Source: Gordionus sp. m RMFG-2023
Taxonomy: Eukaryota; Nematomorpha; Gordioida; Chordodea; Parachordodidae
Assembly: GCF_954871325.1 (NCBI RefSeq)
Contig: NC_088777.1
Location: forward strand, 32,961,366-33,025,365
Length of the DNA: 64,000 bases
Reading direction: 5' to 3'
The notes beneath the pieces are model-generated. The model searched no databases. It saw only the letters and a program-made list of their open reading frames with translations, and had not been told where the DNA came from. Each line of letters opens with the position of its first letter. Positions within the stretch are counted from its first letter, which is position 1. This document shows positions 50,050-61,109 of this stretch, piece by piece. A program made the translations under genes and the position numbers.

Positions 50050-53000
50050 CTTTTGTATAATATAAAAAATCTTGATTAAAGAAAATCATTTAAGTCGCTA
50101 GTAGGTAAAAACGAATGCTCGGCACGCTTAAATTTAGTTTTTGAACACCTAAAATAATTTATATATTTAGAAAACACCTTTTTTAAGAAGGGACATGATC
50201 AAATAAAAAAATTGAGTTTTTACTACATTGATTTATGAGAAAGTGGCAGAAAAATCTTCATATAATACTGTTTAAACAAGTAATGATTATTATGAACCAG
50301 AATTGAAGATGCCAAATTAATTTATTAAAATATATAGTTAATCAAATCATTTTAAAATAACATAAATAAACAAAACGTAAAAATATAAAATCAAATTAAA
50401 AAATTATAAAAGTTTTGCTTTCTTCTATTATTACATTTTCGATTTTACTAGTTATACTACTAAAATTGCATACCATCAATAATTATTTTAGATAATTGTC
50501 ATTTAATTTGCTTACAACATTTCAATTATCTTTACAAATTTTATATTCAAATTAACGGTTTTTTTTAAATTATAATTAACTTTTTATTTTCAATACATGT
50601 ATTCGACAATTACATTTCCATTATAATTTATAGAAAAATATTTTTAATTACATGTATACTTTATTTTATATTGCCTTAAATACTAGGAGTGATTTTTATA
50701 ATTATTTTTCTTTGGTATTGTTTTTCGTAATATTGATTGGTTTCCGGCTATAACTATAATAGGTCATTAGGCTCGTTAACCACACTTTTAACGTTAGAGA
50801 ATGGGAAAAGTCTATCCGGGTGTCATTTTTGAATTAAGTCAATTGTTGTCGAACTCAATCAAAATAAGAGAATTAAGTTATAATAGATTTTATTAATAAA
50901 TTTCCAAATATAAGAATTATTAAATAAGAAAAAATTACAAATTGTTTAGCTTTTCGCGGTATTTATACATTAATTTCGATTTTCTAATTTGAATAACTTT
51001 TCGCTATAAATATATTAATAATAAACATAATTTAATCATTATGGCCAGGGTTGGCAAGTCGGTCAATTGACCGGTCAAATTCAATTATTCGGAGGAGTAT
51101 TTGACCAAGTCCAATATACTAAAAACTTAAGGTATTAAAAAAAATATGATTTAAAAAAGAAAAAAACGATATAAATACATGTGATCACAATGCTGCTTAT
51201 TTATTGGGTCCCCAATATAAAGGGAAGTATCTCACTAGTTAATGAAGCATTTGGTATAATACAAGAATTAGATATTTTACAAGGTGGTGAAAATATTTCA
51301 AATGATAGCATAAATTTCAGAAGTAAAAGCGGCATGTTTAATAGCAAATTGTATGAAAAGCAATAACCTTCATAAGAAGCAATCAGACTCCGGCCATAGG
51401 TTAGTAGAATGAGCTTTACCCACCATGCCCATTAAGATAGAAATTTTACAAACAATTCTTAGTTCTACTTCTCTTCAGAAAGATTGATCGATTTGGGTTA
51501 ATATTCATAGACAGAAATCGATTAAAGATCTATTAAGAAAATGATAATATTGAATATGAATCAGAACCAGGGACCCGAACCGTTATTTATACCGGTTCAA
51601 AATTTCCGATCCGATATAAAATGGCGTCTTTAACAAAAATAAAATGTTATAAAATTTAAAAAAAAAGTTATATCTAAAATCATTTCTTTTTATATAAAAT
51701 CGAAATCCATTTTATGTATATTTTTTTTGCGCATTCTGTTTATAAAAGTGTGCGATAATCTCTTCAGAATCTGTTTTTAGTGAAGCTGGTGATATTGATA
51801 GTTACCATCGCCGCAGGCTGACCTCTGATAAATTGGAAATATTGGTATTTCTAAAAAGAAATCTTCGATATATTAATGTTAAATATTATTTTAAAATTTC
51901 AAATTTTATAATATAATTGTTTATTACTTATTATATATAGATTATTGTTATTACTTATATAAAAGTGATTTAACAATAAAAATATTTTATATACTTTTAG
52001 AATTGCAATTGAATTGAATATAAACTATAACTGATTATTATAATATATTTAAATGACATAAGTTATGGTATAGCTATATTATAGGATGTTATACTAATAA
52101 AAAGTATATTAAAAATTAAAACCATTGGTATCTTTACAAAATACAAAATTAGATATGATATCGGATCGGTAATATTCGATATCAATTTAATATCGAATAT
52201 TGGATCCGATCGACCTCCAAAAGGTGATATAGGTACACCCCTAGTTCAAATTGGCTACGGTTCAGTATGTAAAAAATTATAATGGTTATGTTTTGGTTAC
52301 GGTTCTTAAGAAAAATTTATAAAGGTTCGGTTCGGTTCAGCTAATTGTAAAGGTTTATAATAATTCATTACGGTTAGAAGTTTATTTTTATTGAAGAACA
52401 CCATCGTCTAATTTATTTTTATTATAAGCATCTCGTTTCAAAATAACTCATTTTTAAATATAATTGAACGTATAAGTAACATATTCTCTAATGTAAATGG
52501 ATTCATATTTGTTCGTTGGGACGATAACACAAATTTTTGCCCCGAAAAGGCTCTTTCTACAGAAACTTGTTGCGGGATCTCCATTACTATAAGAGCAAGT
52601 TTATAATCCTGGATATTCAAATTTTTTCGATTTCTAAAATATAAAAACTGAAACAGTTTAATCTTTTTTTATAAAGGTTCTTTTTACTACTATAAAAAAA
52701 TAATTATATCTGTTTGGTTACGGTTCAGATATTTATAACGGTTTATAATGGTTTAACGGTTTGTTACAGTTCACTGTGGGCCCCTGAACAGAACAAGTCT
52801 CGCCATAAAGAAACATTAGTTATTGAATGACAATGAATTTAAAAATATTATAAAATTAATATTATGAAAACTTTAGAAACATTTATTTGAATTAGACAAT
52901 AAATGACCGGTCAAATTTGGTCAAATGATCCAGCTCCCACTCCTCAATGTTTTTAAAAAAATGTAGGGCCACTGCTATAGCGTCGCTCCTTAACAACTCT

Positions 53001-55923
53001 GAAATTAATTTTTATCTGGCTTGTTAGTCGATCCTTTTAAAAAGATCGAATCCCGATCACGATCTTTTGAAAAAAAGAGGATCGAAATCCAGGATCGACC
53101 TTTTCTTATTTAAATTTCTGATCAATGCAAAATTAACTAATATAGAAAATAAATAAATATGTTATAAATTTATTGTTATAGTATAATATAATTATAACCA
53201 TTAGAATATATTTATTTATAATTAAATTAGCCTTTAATAATAAAATTTTTTCTAAATTATCATCATTTAAACAACCACGTTTTTCATTAAGTACATGTTT
53301 AGCTTTATTAAACACAGGAGCGCTTGATGGTAAATGTGTGTTAAATTCAATAAATGTTTTTTTAATTAACATAATTATTAAATATTCACTGAATCATCAT
53401 TAGAATAAAAAAAATAATGGAAAGAGCATTTTGTGACGAGTTTTTCCCAAAAAAGGTATCGATCCATGCATTCATTTGAAGGATCTGCATATGGTTGACC
53501 CTGTATATTTTCTAAATGGGCAATTAACCTTTCTTTTAGCAACAAATTTGTGGCAGATTAATAAAAACCCAATTGAGCTTAAATTTTGGGTGAATTATTG
53601 ATGCCAATACTGTCATCATATAGTGAAGGAAATCTATAATTTTTATTATATGCATATTGTTATGATCTTCACAAATAATAAATATTGTATTTTTAAAAGA
53701 ATTAATTACTTCTAAATGACTCTTTAGGTTTGAACTGCTAATCTTTGAAGAAGATATTTTGTTTTTGCATAAAGAGCATTTTGCATAGAACATTGTATGG
53801 TTATTTCCATCTATTTCACATAAAGTAAAATACTTACGTAAATTATGAAATGGTAAAAGATTCTCATTCTCACTTATATCTGCTGTCACATCAATAGAAG
53901 TAGATGTATCATCTTCTAAATCTATAATGGAGGACATTATTGAAACCTAGAATTTATATTATAATATAATTAATAAATAAATATAACTTATTCTTACAAA
54001 AAATTTGGGAAATTGTTGAAATATAAAATCTGGTGGAATGGTGGTTGATAAAATATGATGTGATAGATATTTTTTTTAAAATAATATTTAAATTTAATTT
54101 TCAAAATTTTTATTTTATATATTGCTTTTTAAGTAAAAAAAATAATAATTTTCAAAATTTTTATTTTATATTTTGCTTTTTAAGTAAAAAAAATAATTTT
54201 TAAAAGGATCAGGATCGAATATTTTAAAAAATGATTCGATCACGATCCACAATTTAAGGTCAGGATCTTAAATCCGATTGACAAATTTAGGATCGAATCC
54301 AGGGTAGGTGATCTTTTGATTCTATCCTTTAACAACTCTGATTTTTATAATTACTCAAAATAAAAAATATATGTTATATGGTGTCTAGTTTCTATAAATA
54401 AAATTAAATATTTTTATTTTACATAAAAAATTCATAATAAATGAGTTAAGATATTTTTAAAAAAATTTCCAAGGCCCAACCTGATCTGGCCCAAATTTTT
54501 TTTTAAATATTAAAACCCATTTTAAAAAAAAATAGGCCCAGTCCAAAGCCCACTGGGGCTGGGCCTACTTTTGCAGATCTCTACTAAACATATATTTATG
54601 ATAGGTCTATACCCTTTAGTATAGCTGTCCAACTATATACACCTACAGGGTGTTGTATCCACAAGACTTTAGTTGAAAAATAGTATGAATTTAAAAATTG
54701 GGGTGTATCTCAAAAATTTAATAAAAATTAAAATCGAGGTAAGCATTATAGCAATCAAATAGTTAGAAAATCATAAAATAAAGCATTTAATATTTATGCA
54801 TTGCTCATGTTTTCAATTTCTCTTTAATTACTAATATAATAATTTACAAAATTATAAAAAATAACAATATTTTAACATTTCTGAGCCAGGCAAAGATCAA
54901 GCAGAAAAAAATTTCCAAAATAGACCAACCTTTAAAATAATTTTTTTTTAATGCTAGGCCAGGCCTAAAATTTTGACCTGTGTAGGTATCTAATAAATAT
55001 ATCAGTAAAGTAATAAATTTTTGCTTATTTCAATCAAATATATCTATGAAAATAATATAGTGTATATAATATATATGAATTTTAAAATAATATTTTATCA
55101 ATAATCTCTCTTCTTTTAAAAAAAAAACTCTGGTTACAAGGCATAAAATTTGACTTCTTGGATATTGGTATGTCTAGTTGTAGAAGAATCAAACTAAATA
55201 CCTATTATTGTATACTTATTGGATAAAAAAATAATGCATAAAATGCATTTATATAAGAACTTTTTATATTTTACCTTTTATTTTATTTGATATGTGATAA
55301 GATGATGGTGGTATCTTATATGGCTCACCATTCTTGTGTATAATAGAGTTAAAAGTCCCTTGTGTTCTTTTAATCCACAATAACTAAATTAAAATGAATA
55401 AAAATATTTAGAAGATCAAAGATTTATAATTTTAAACTTGTTTTGGTTTATCTTTGATAGATTTTGTATTTATTTTATAATCACTAAGATTTTCAGTATT
55501 TGCATGATTTGTGATCTTAGTTACAGGTTGTTTAAAAATAGAAGCAGTTCTTCTGATAGGTGGGATCAAACTAAGACCTAAATTAAGAGTATCTGTCAAA
55601 AATGGAGGAAATGGGTAGTCTAATTTGTTGTTTGTACTATAACTAGCATTTTTGTTAATATTATTAAGGGTTAAATTTGTGAAGGGTGGCATAGGAAATG
55701 GCATAGAATTCGCTTTAAAATAATTGTGGGAATTCACAGAAGATTCAAATAATATTTTATTTTTGTTAATATTTTGATGCTGATTAAATGTTGGTGAAGA
55801 AATTGACATACTTCCACTTTTGGCAGTGTAATAATGATCAATATTTTTGTTGTGTATTTGTTTTAGTAGTTTCCCTGAATCATGAATAGGAGAATCGTTG
55901 GTATAAGTATTCATGGTAGACAT
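49625..55923 (-). CDS. MBD2/3: MBD2/3 family protein (NuRD subunit), three exons, no MBD domain seen
   Basis: Exons (minus) 55923-55438, 55383-55275 and 50049-49625; phases 0 and 1 match, giving 339 residues and a stop. Recognition rests on the family signature IRRTASIFKQPVTKITNH (MBD3: IRQTASIFKQPVTKVTNH), then KPKQ joined to LLWIKRTQG (MBD3: PRQLFWEKKLSG). The last exon has SSLFRDISSHLH and PVVGQ (MBD3: TLLQALASALHTS, PITGQ), then NQPLIEVYL and IKKKIYIQLKRKF in place of TQPLCKAF and the IRKQEE coiled coil. MBD2/3 proteins recruit the NuRD deacetylase-remodeller; the C-terminal coiled coil pairs with p66/GATAD2. The N-terminal methyl-CpG-binding domain is absent from exon 1; a TTTAGATTAG acceptor precedes its ATG, so an upstream exon beyond the adjacent hAT is possible. 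Tail-to-tail with the plus-strand gene. Confidence 0.75.
51568..52786 (-). mobile_element. Nested hAT with 8-bp duplication, itself interrupted
   Basis: Flanks ATCAGAAC (51560-51567) and AACAGAAC (52787-52794) differ at one base. Ends CAGGGACCCGAACCGTT and GTTCACTGTGGGCCCCTG. On the minus strand at about 52600-52445 the dimerisation domain reads PQQVSVERAFSGQKFVLS. The rest of the transposase is gone. A third element (51603-52243) sits inside. Confidence 0.75.
51603..52243. mobile_element. Third-level nested non-coding hAT-like element
   Basis: Flanked by GTTCAAAA (51595-51602) and GTTCAAAT (52244-52251), one mismatch. The right end is GGTACACCCCTA, inverse of the common hAT tip TAGGGGTGTACC, with ATCGAATATTGGATCCGATC beside it. 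The left tip is worn or truncated (starts TTTCCGATCCGATAT). Confidence 0.6.
52935..53001. mobile_element. Solo right end of the CAGAGTTGTTAA hAT family
   Basis: Ends GTCGCTCCTTAACAACTCTG like the hAT ending at 4019. It joins directly to the interior of a GGCC MITE (AAATTAATTTTTAT), whose left half is missing, so this end marks a deletion or rearrangement joint. Confidence 0.5.
53016..54340 (-). mobile_element. hAT transposon with perfect 8-bp duplication, inserted in a GGCC MITE
   Basis: ATTTTTAT flanks both ends (53008-53015; 54341-54348). Right end TCCTTTAACAACTCTG; left end worn (CTGGCTTGTTAG). Subterminal GATCGAATCC repeats on both sides. On the minus strand: BED-like finger (AKCSLCKNKISSSKISSSNL, about 53770) and IIHPKFKLNW (about 53595), then THLPSSAPVFNKAKHVLNEK (about 53330). 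The core is deleted (1.3 kb in total). Same family as 2051-4019. Confidence 0.85.
54341..54583. mobile_element. Right half of a GGCC MITE
   Basis: Continues the 14-bp scrap at 53002-53015 and ends TGCAGATCTCTA like the copies at 18699 and 36437. Split by the hAT at 53016-54340. Confidence 0.7.
54590..55270. other. Intron of the MBD2/3 gene, unassigned
   Basis: AT-rich with a faint GGCC patch (GAGCCAGGC, GCTAGGCCAGGCC) at 54880-54970 suggesting another decayed MITE. Confidence 0.3.
55275..55383 (-). CDS. MBD2/3 middle exon
   Basis: 109 nt between acceptor TAATTTAG and donor GGTAAA, phase 0 in and 1 out. It starts LLWIKRTQG, aligning with the LFWEKKLSG core of MBD2/3, and then diverges (IPPSSYHISNKIK). 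The following 5.2-kb intron is filled with nested transposons. Confidence 0.65.
55438..55923 (-). CDS. MBD2/3 exon with the TASIFKQPVT signature
   Basis: Frame of 162 codons from ATG at 55923 to CAA at 55438, followed by donor GTTTAA. The first 115 or so residues are Asn/Ser-rich with two proline patches (FPMPPF, YPFPPFL); the last 45 hold the conserved signature. A 54-bp intron separates it from the next exon. Without splicing the frame would stop after one more Val codon, removing the conserved LLWIKR continuation. Confidence 0.75.
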
Positions 55924-56019
55924 CTAATCTAAATACTAATATAATCAGTAAAACAAATCAAACTCTTTTATATTATTGAAATATACGTGATATAGAACGT
56001 TTTCGCCCTCTAGTTCAAC

Positions 56020-56220
56020 CAGCGTCTACATGGCTGGGGGGGGGGGGGGTAGGAGACAAATGCCTCCAAAATATATTAGCATTTTTTGGGGTAGGTATCG
56101 ATTTTAAGGGGTTGATAACCAGCGTCTACATGGCCGGGGGGGGGGGGGGGGGTAGGAGACAAATGCCTCCAAAATATATTAGCATTTTTGGGGGTAGGTA
56201 TCGATTTTAAGGGGTTGATA
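56020..56220. repeat. Tandem duplication of the hAT left end
   Basis: The block AACCAGCGTCTACATGGC, G tract, GTAGGAGACAAATGCCTCC, GGTAGGTATCGATTTTAAGG occurs twice with a 100-bp period. The two differ mainly in G-tract length. The duplication appears recent. Confidence 0.85.
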
Positions 56221-56645
56221 TTAATTTTTTGGGGGTAGGCATTATTTTTTTGGGGGTAGGTATTGATTTTTGGTGGGTAATTTTTGATTTGAATTATAAT
56301 CTTTTTTTAATCCATTAATTGATACGATTATGATGGTTATCGTTTGATTTTCTGAAAAATGTCAATTAAAGTAAAGATATTTGTCAATTAATAAATAATA
56401 TAAATTTTCTTTGTCAACGATTTTCATTTAGCATTTTATCAAGTTAATATTTACACATTTCCTATTTGGTACTTTTCTTAGAGGTTAATATATTTATATT
56501 ATGTTTTTTAATAAATTTATAGATATTAGCAGGATAAATTTTAGGTAATTTTTTGAGTCATGCATAAAAACATATATCAGCAAGCAAAGAATAATAAAAA
56601 ACATAATATGTAAAAAATTATATTATAATAATTATTTCTTTCTAG

Positions 56646-59600
56646 ATGCCAAGTAACAAAACCATATTTAAAGTTAAGTGCAATATTAAAAATTGCAAAA
56701 CTTCTAAAATAAGAAGTGACAAGATACATGAACATTATAAACATAAACATCCTCATGTCAAGCCAGCTGATATGAAATTTACAAAGGTAGCCATCAAAAG
56801 AGATAATAATAATTGGGTATCTTTAAATTGTGATATTCCATATAATATCACAAATGGAGTTGAAACCCAGTTGCAAAAAAAGACAATAACATCTTACTTC
56901 CAAAAAGTAATATTTTTATTTATTATTGTAACTATAAATTTGTGAATTAATAGAAACTGATATAAAATTTTACCAGAATAATATTAATATTAAAGTAGTC
57001 AGGGTATAGAGAAAATAAATTATATATATTATTATTTAATGTTTTTTAACTGTTTATCACACTATTTTTATATCTATATATACTTTATAAAGTTCAATTT
57101 AACAATATGTTTAATAAGTTAATAATAATAATTTAAAACCAAAGTATTAAAAAAACTTATTAAGTTAATATAATGTAGTAAAATAAGGTAATGTTAATTT
57201 CTAGGAATTTTTAAATTTAAATCTTTTCATCTTTAATTGAATTAAGACTTCAAATTCTTTTACTTTTTTTAAATATAAATCTTATAAAATATGATTTGGA
57301 ATCAACTATTTTCAAAATGTTATCTGTGTGAGTTTCATCCCCTTTATTTACATTATGTGTTATATTAGGTATGTTTATTATCATTGTTTTATTTAGCTAT
57401 TAGAATTTCTTTAGATAATATACTTTCATCATGAATTTCACAATTTTATTTATACTTAATATTGTTTTTATTTTTATAGTCATTATAATATTGTTTTATG
57501 ATTTCTTCATGTGATCGCAGTTTTATATTAATCTGCATCTATCATGCCTATGAATCTTTCAAGTATATTTTAAAAATGTTTTTACATGATCTAACAAAGT
57601 CATATTGATGTTTATGATTATTGCGTTCAAAATATGTGAATTCCCTTTGTATTCTACATTCACTTGTGCTTTACCTATTACTTGTATCATCTTTCCATTG
57701 TAACCTGATAACTTTATGTTGGACTTCATAATATTTTTAATACCTGTTTTCTCAATCATGTATTCATGTAGAATTAAAACATTTATTAAAAACTTAATTA
57801 TAATGTAGTTAAAAAAAATTATCATTTGCCTAAAAATTTATTAAAAATATAGTTATCATAAGGAAAGAAATTAAACTCCTCTTTATTTATAGAAAATCTC
57901 AGTTATTGAAGATTCACAAATTGTATTATCTCCTCATCCAATCCCCAGTTCCAGTGAGGTGTTTACTTTGTATTATTATTTAGGATGACAAATATTTTGA
58001 TAAATTTCATAATTGCTGTAGGCCCTTGTCAGCCATGTACAAATAAATTTCAATATCCTGTTACTAACAAGAGGTTTTAAATAATATTTATTTTCATTAA
58101 TTTTTACCCATCCATTATTTCTATACCAATATATTTTTTTTTACTTTTTAAACAGGAGCATGAATATAACCTATTATAGAAAGGTTAATATAGATGGTTC
58201 CCTCAACCCCAGAAATTGGCTATCTTATAGCACTACTTTAGACAAAGTCTTTTGTCTATATTGTATTATGTTTGGTGGCCCTAAGTCCAATACTTTTTGG
58301 ACTCAACATGGGGTAAATAATTGGAAAAACATAAAGCGTGACTTAGAGAGACACGAATCATCTTCTCTTCATAAAGATTGTGAATATGCAAACATGACTT
58401 GGCTTGCAAATCGCATTCAAGATCATTTGCTATCAAATAAGCTTGATATAATCATGGAAAATCGTAATATAGTTCATAATATTATCAATGCCATTATGTA
58501 CCTTATAAAATGTAATATAGCCTTTTAGGGTTCTAATTCGAATGAAGGTAATTTTATGTGTCTCATAAAATTAATGGCAAAAACGGTTCCAACTTTACGT
58601 GCATACATGGATAACAACGAAAAATTGCGGAGAAAAAAATCAGATAAAATTTCGAGACCTTATATAAATTTACTGTCATATGGCCACGTGAAAAAAATAA
58701 CTGAAATTATTAAGATAAAAATAACAAAAAGCATTATTCAAACAATTAAAGAGAATCGTGCCTATAGCATCATATTAGATGGAACATATGATGTGTCTAA
58801 AAAAGAATGCATAGCTTTGCTTGTACGGTATATAGAAGATGATCTGCATCCATATCCTGTAGAAAGGATCATACATGTTTTTACAACATCAGAAACCACT
58901 GGGGAAAATATAAAGAAACATATTTTTTCTAAGTTTAATGATCTTGGTCTTCCTCTTGATTATTTGGTTGGACAAAGTATGGATGGTGCAGGGAATATGA
59001 GAGGAGTATACAAAGGAATGCAGGCTTTAATATTGAAAGAGGCTCCAAAAGCCATCTATATTTGGTGCCATGCACATCGGCTAAATTTAGTAGTTGCTCA
59101 TGTTTGTGGATGCAAAATTGAAATGAAAAAGGCAATGGGAATATTAGATGAGTTATATAATTTTATGAATGGAGTTAGACGTCAAGGTGTGTTTGTTAAA
59201 TATCAAATGAGAAAGTCCAAGAAATCTCTTAAAAGAATTAAAAACACAACAAGGTAAATAAAATATTTTTAATGAAACTTGAAACTTTTATATTTTCAGA
59301 AATTGGTCATCATCCTACAAATCTGTAGAAATCTTTTTAGATGTTTATGAACATATTTTAGCATCATTAGTTGAATTAAAAGATTCTAATGACCCAAGCA
59401 CCTCTTCCATTGCCGATGGGTTATTATCAAGAATTAAAGATGAAAATTTTATATTAAGTCTTTTTATTTTGAAAGAAATATTGAAATGTACACATGAGGC
59501 TTGTATTGAAATGCAGGCAGTTGGTAATGATTTGGCTTTGGTAACCAAATTAATACAACATACAAAAAATAAATTACAAAAACTAAAAGGTTAATATTAG

Positions 59601-60541
59601 TTACTATTTCTATAAATAATTTTAAAATATAGCTAATGGAGACAATATATTTTTAAAATTACATTCCTTATCTAATAGTTTTTTGAAAAAGAATAATGTA
59701 ATAACTGATTTGTATAATATGAAATCAATATTCAAATTGGATCAAACAGAATTCAATAATTATGTTGAACAAAAAAAAACAAGTTGAATAAATTAAAAAA
59801 ATTTAAATTATTATTTATTATTATAGATATAGAACGGAAATATTTTTCCCTGTTCTAAATGCAATAATTAATCACCTAAATGATCGATTTAATTATGATT
59901 GTTTAAATTTTTTATCACAGATATCCATTTTTACTCCCGCTGGAATTATGGATAATGAAAAAATAGAAGGATGGCAAATATCCGAAATTTGTAATACTTA
60001 TCAATTGGATGTCCAAAACATTGTTGATGAATATAATGATTTTCGCTCTTTATATTTGGAGTCTCAATCAATCATTTTTTGCGAAGATCTTTTAAAAGTT
60101 AAAAAGAATGACGCGTTATATATTGATGAAAGTAATTTATTGATATTTTATTTGTAATTGTATATAATTAAAGGTATTGCAAACGATCAAATTACCAAAG
60201 AAAATATAAACAGCGAAATCATGACCAAAATAAAAAAATGGATAAAATTTTCTTTTATATTACCATACCGACTTTTAAATCAATTAAATTCTTATTCAAA
60301 TTTAAATTTATTATATAAATATTTATTAACCCTTCCTACAACTTCCTGTTCAGCCGAAAGAGCCATGAGTAAAGTAAAAATTAACAAAACTCGAATGCGG
60401 AATAAAATTTCGGACCCATTTTTGGGAAATTTACTGTTTATATCCAGCGAAATTGATGTTTTTGAAAAATTTACAATTGATGATATTATAACACAATTTG
60501 CTTTAACATCAATAAGGTTATCCAAATTATTAATAAAATAA
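56646..60541 (+). pseudogene. hAT transposase, five exons, two in-frame stops
   Basis: Exons about 56646-56906, 57893-57960, 58156-59253, 59300-59589 and 59827-60541; introns with GT and AG keep frame (TT(A)G joins make NTTR|NWSSSYKS). Finger CNIKNCKTSKIRSDKIHEHY; TTF-type segment NWLSYS...DKVFCLYCIMFGG; RNase-H core with SIILDGTYDVSKKE (first Asp), GQSMDGAGNMRG (second), CHAHRLNLVVAH (CxxH); dimerisation end LTLPTTSCSAERAMSKVKIN. Stops at 58526-58528 (AF-stop-GSN) and 60155-60157 are the only clear breaks, so this is the youngest transposon here. The transposase acts in the nucleus on the CAGCGTC ends. Confidence 0.85.
57540..57830 (-). mobile_element. Gypsy-type aspartic protease fragment, fossil
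   Basis: A short minus-strand open stretch resembles the C-terminal half of a Ty3/Gypsy retrotransposon protease. No other parts of the element or long terminal repeats were recognised nearby. It lies within the first intron of the hAT transposase, so it either inserted there or was captured. Broken fragment only. Confidence 0.45.
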
Positions 60542-61109
60542 TTAATGTATCTTTTTCACAGCGAATATATAGGCTTTTAAATAATGTATATTTAATTTAA
60601 CATTTTATAATTTCAATGCAAAATATACTATAATTCATTTTATTCTAATATTTTATATAATAGCTCTATTTACAATACATGTTTTTAATTATGTGGAATC
60701 AAGCTAAATATACCTCTTTAAATTTATTCGTCTTATATTTTTTACAATATTTTAGATCTTTTTCATAGAAATATTAATATGTTATCTCATTTAATTCACT
60801 TATATATATTTTATGAAAATAAAGTGAATACCAAATTATGAAAAGATTGCATTATTTAAATAAAAGTTCATTATCACTTACAAATTTTTAAATTTTTTTT
60901 CCCTAAATAGGCTTGAAAGATTGTAAATAGAATTATGTTGTAAGGTTATAAATGGTGGCAGATAAGATTTTTTAAATAAAATCACTATACCATCGTAGGT
61001 CTGTAAATTTCGCGGCCGAAGGCCGCAGGATTTTTTTAGGTGGGTATGGGTAGATTTTGGAGGGGTTTGCCTCCATCAAATTTTCTGCCATGTAGACGCT
61101 GGATACAAC

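Larger units (their letters stand above)
51046..52934 (+). mobile_element. Outer hAT (CAGGGTTGGCAAG tip), right end lost
   Basis: The left tip CAGGGTTGGCAAGTCGGTCA is typical of Ac-like hATs. GACCGGTCAAATT near 51079 recurs near 52905 (GACCGGTCAAATTTGG), marking the far side. The matching right tip is missing, cut at about 52934 where a tip of another hAT family begins. A decayed coding scrap lies at 51180-51360. The element at 51568-52786 is inserted in it. Confidence 0.6.
56020..61101 (+). mobile_element. Nearly whole hAT transposon (TTF/DUF4371-type), CAGCGTCTACATGG ends
   Basis: Left CAGCGTCTACATGGC and right GCCATGTAGACGCTG. The left end is present twice (56020 and 56120) as a 100-bp tandem duplication, each copy with a G tract. 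Flanks AGTTCAAC and GATACAAC match at 5 of 8 positions. It carries a five-exon transposase (56646-60541) and a Gypsy protease scrap in its first intron. It separates the MBD2/3 exon 1 from anything upstream. Confidence 0.8.

Noticed and set aside
51181-51366. Possible host exon
   Set aside because: Sits inside a hAT with defined tip and resembles worn transposase; not host.
58935-59135. Minus-strand open frame
   Set aside because: Antisense shadow of the hAT transposase core.
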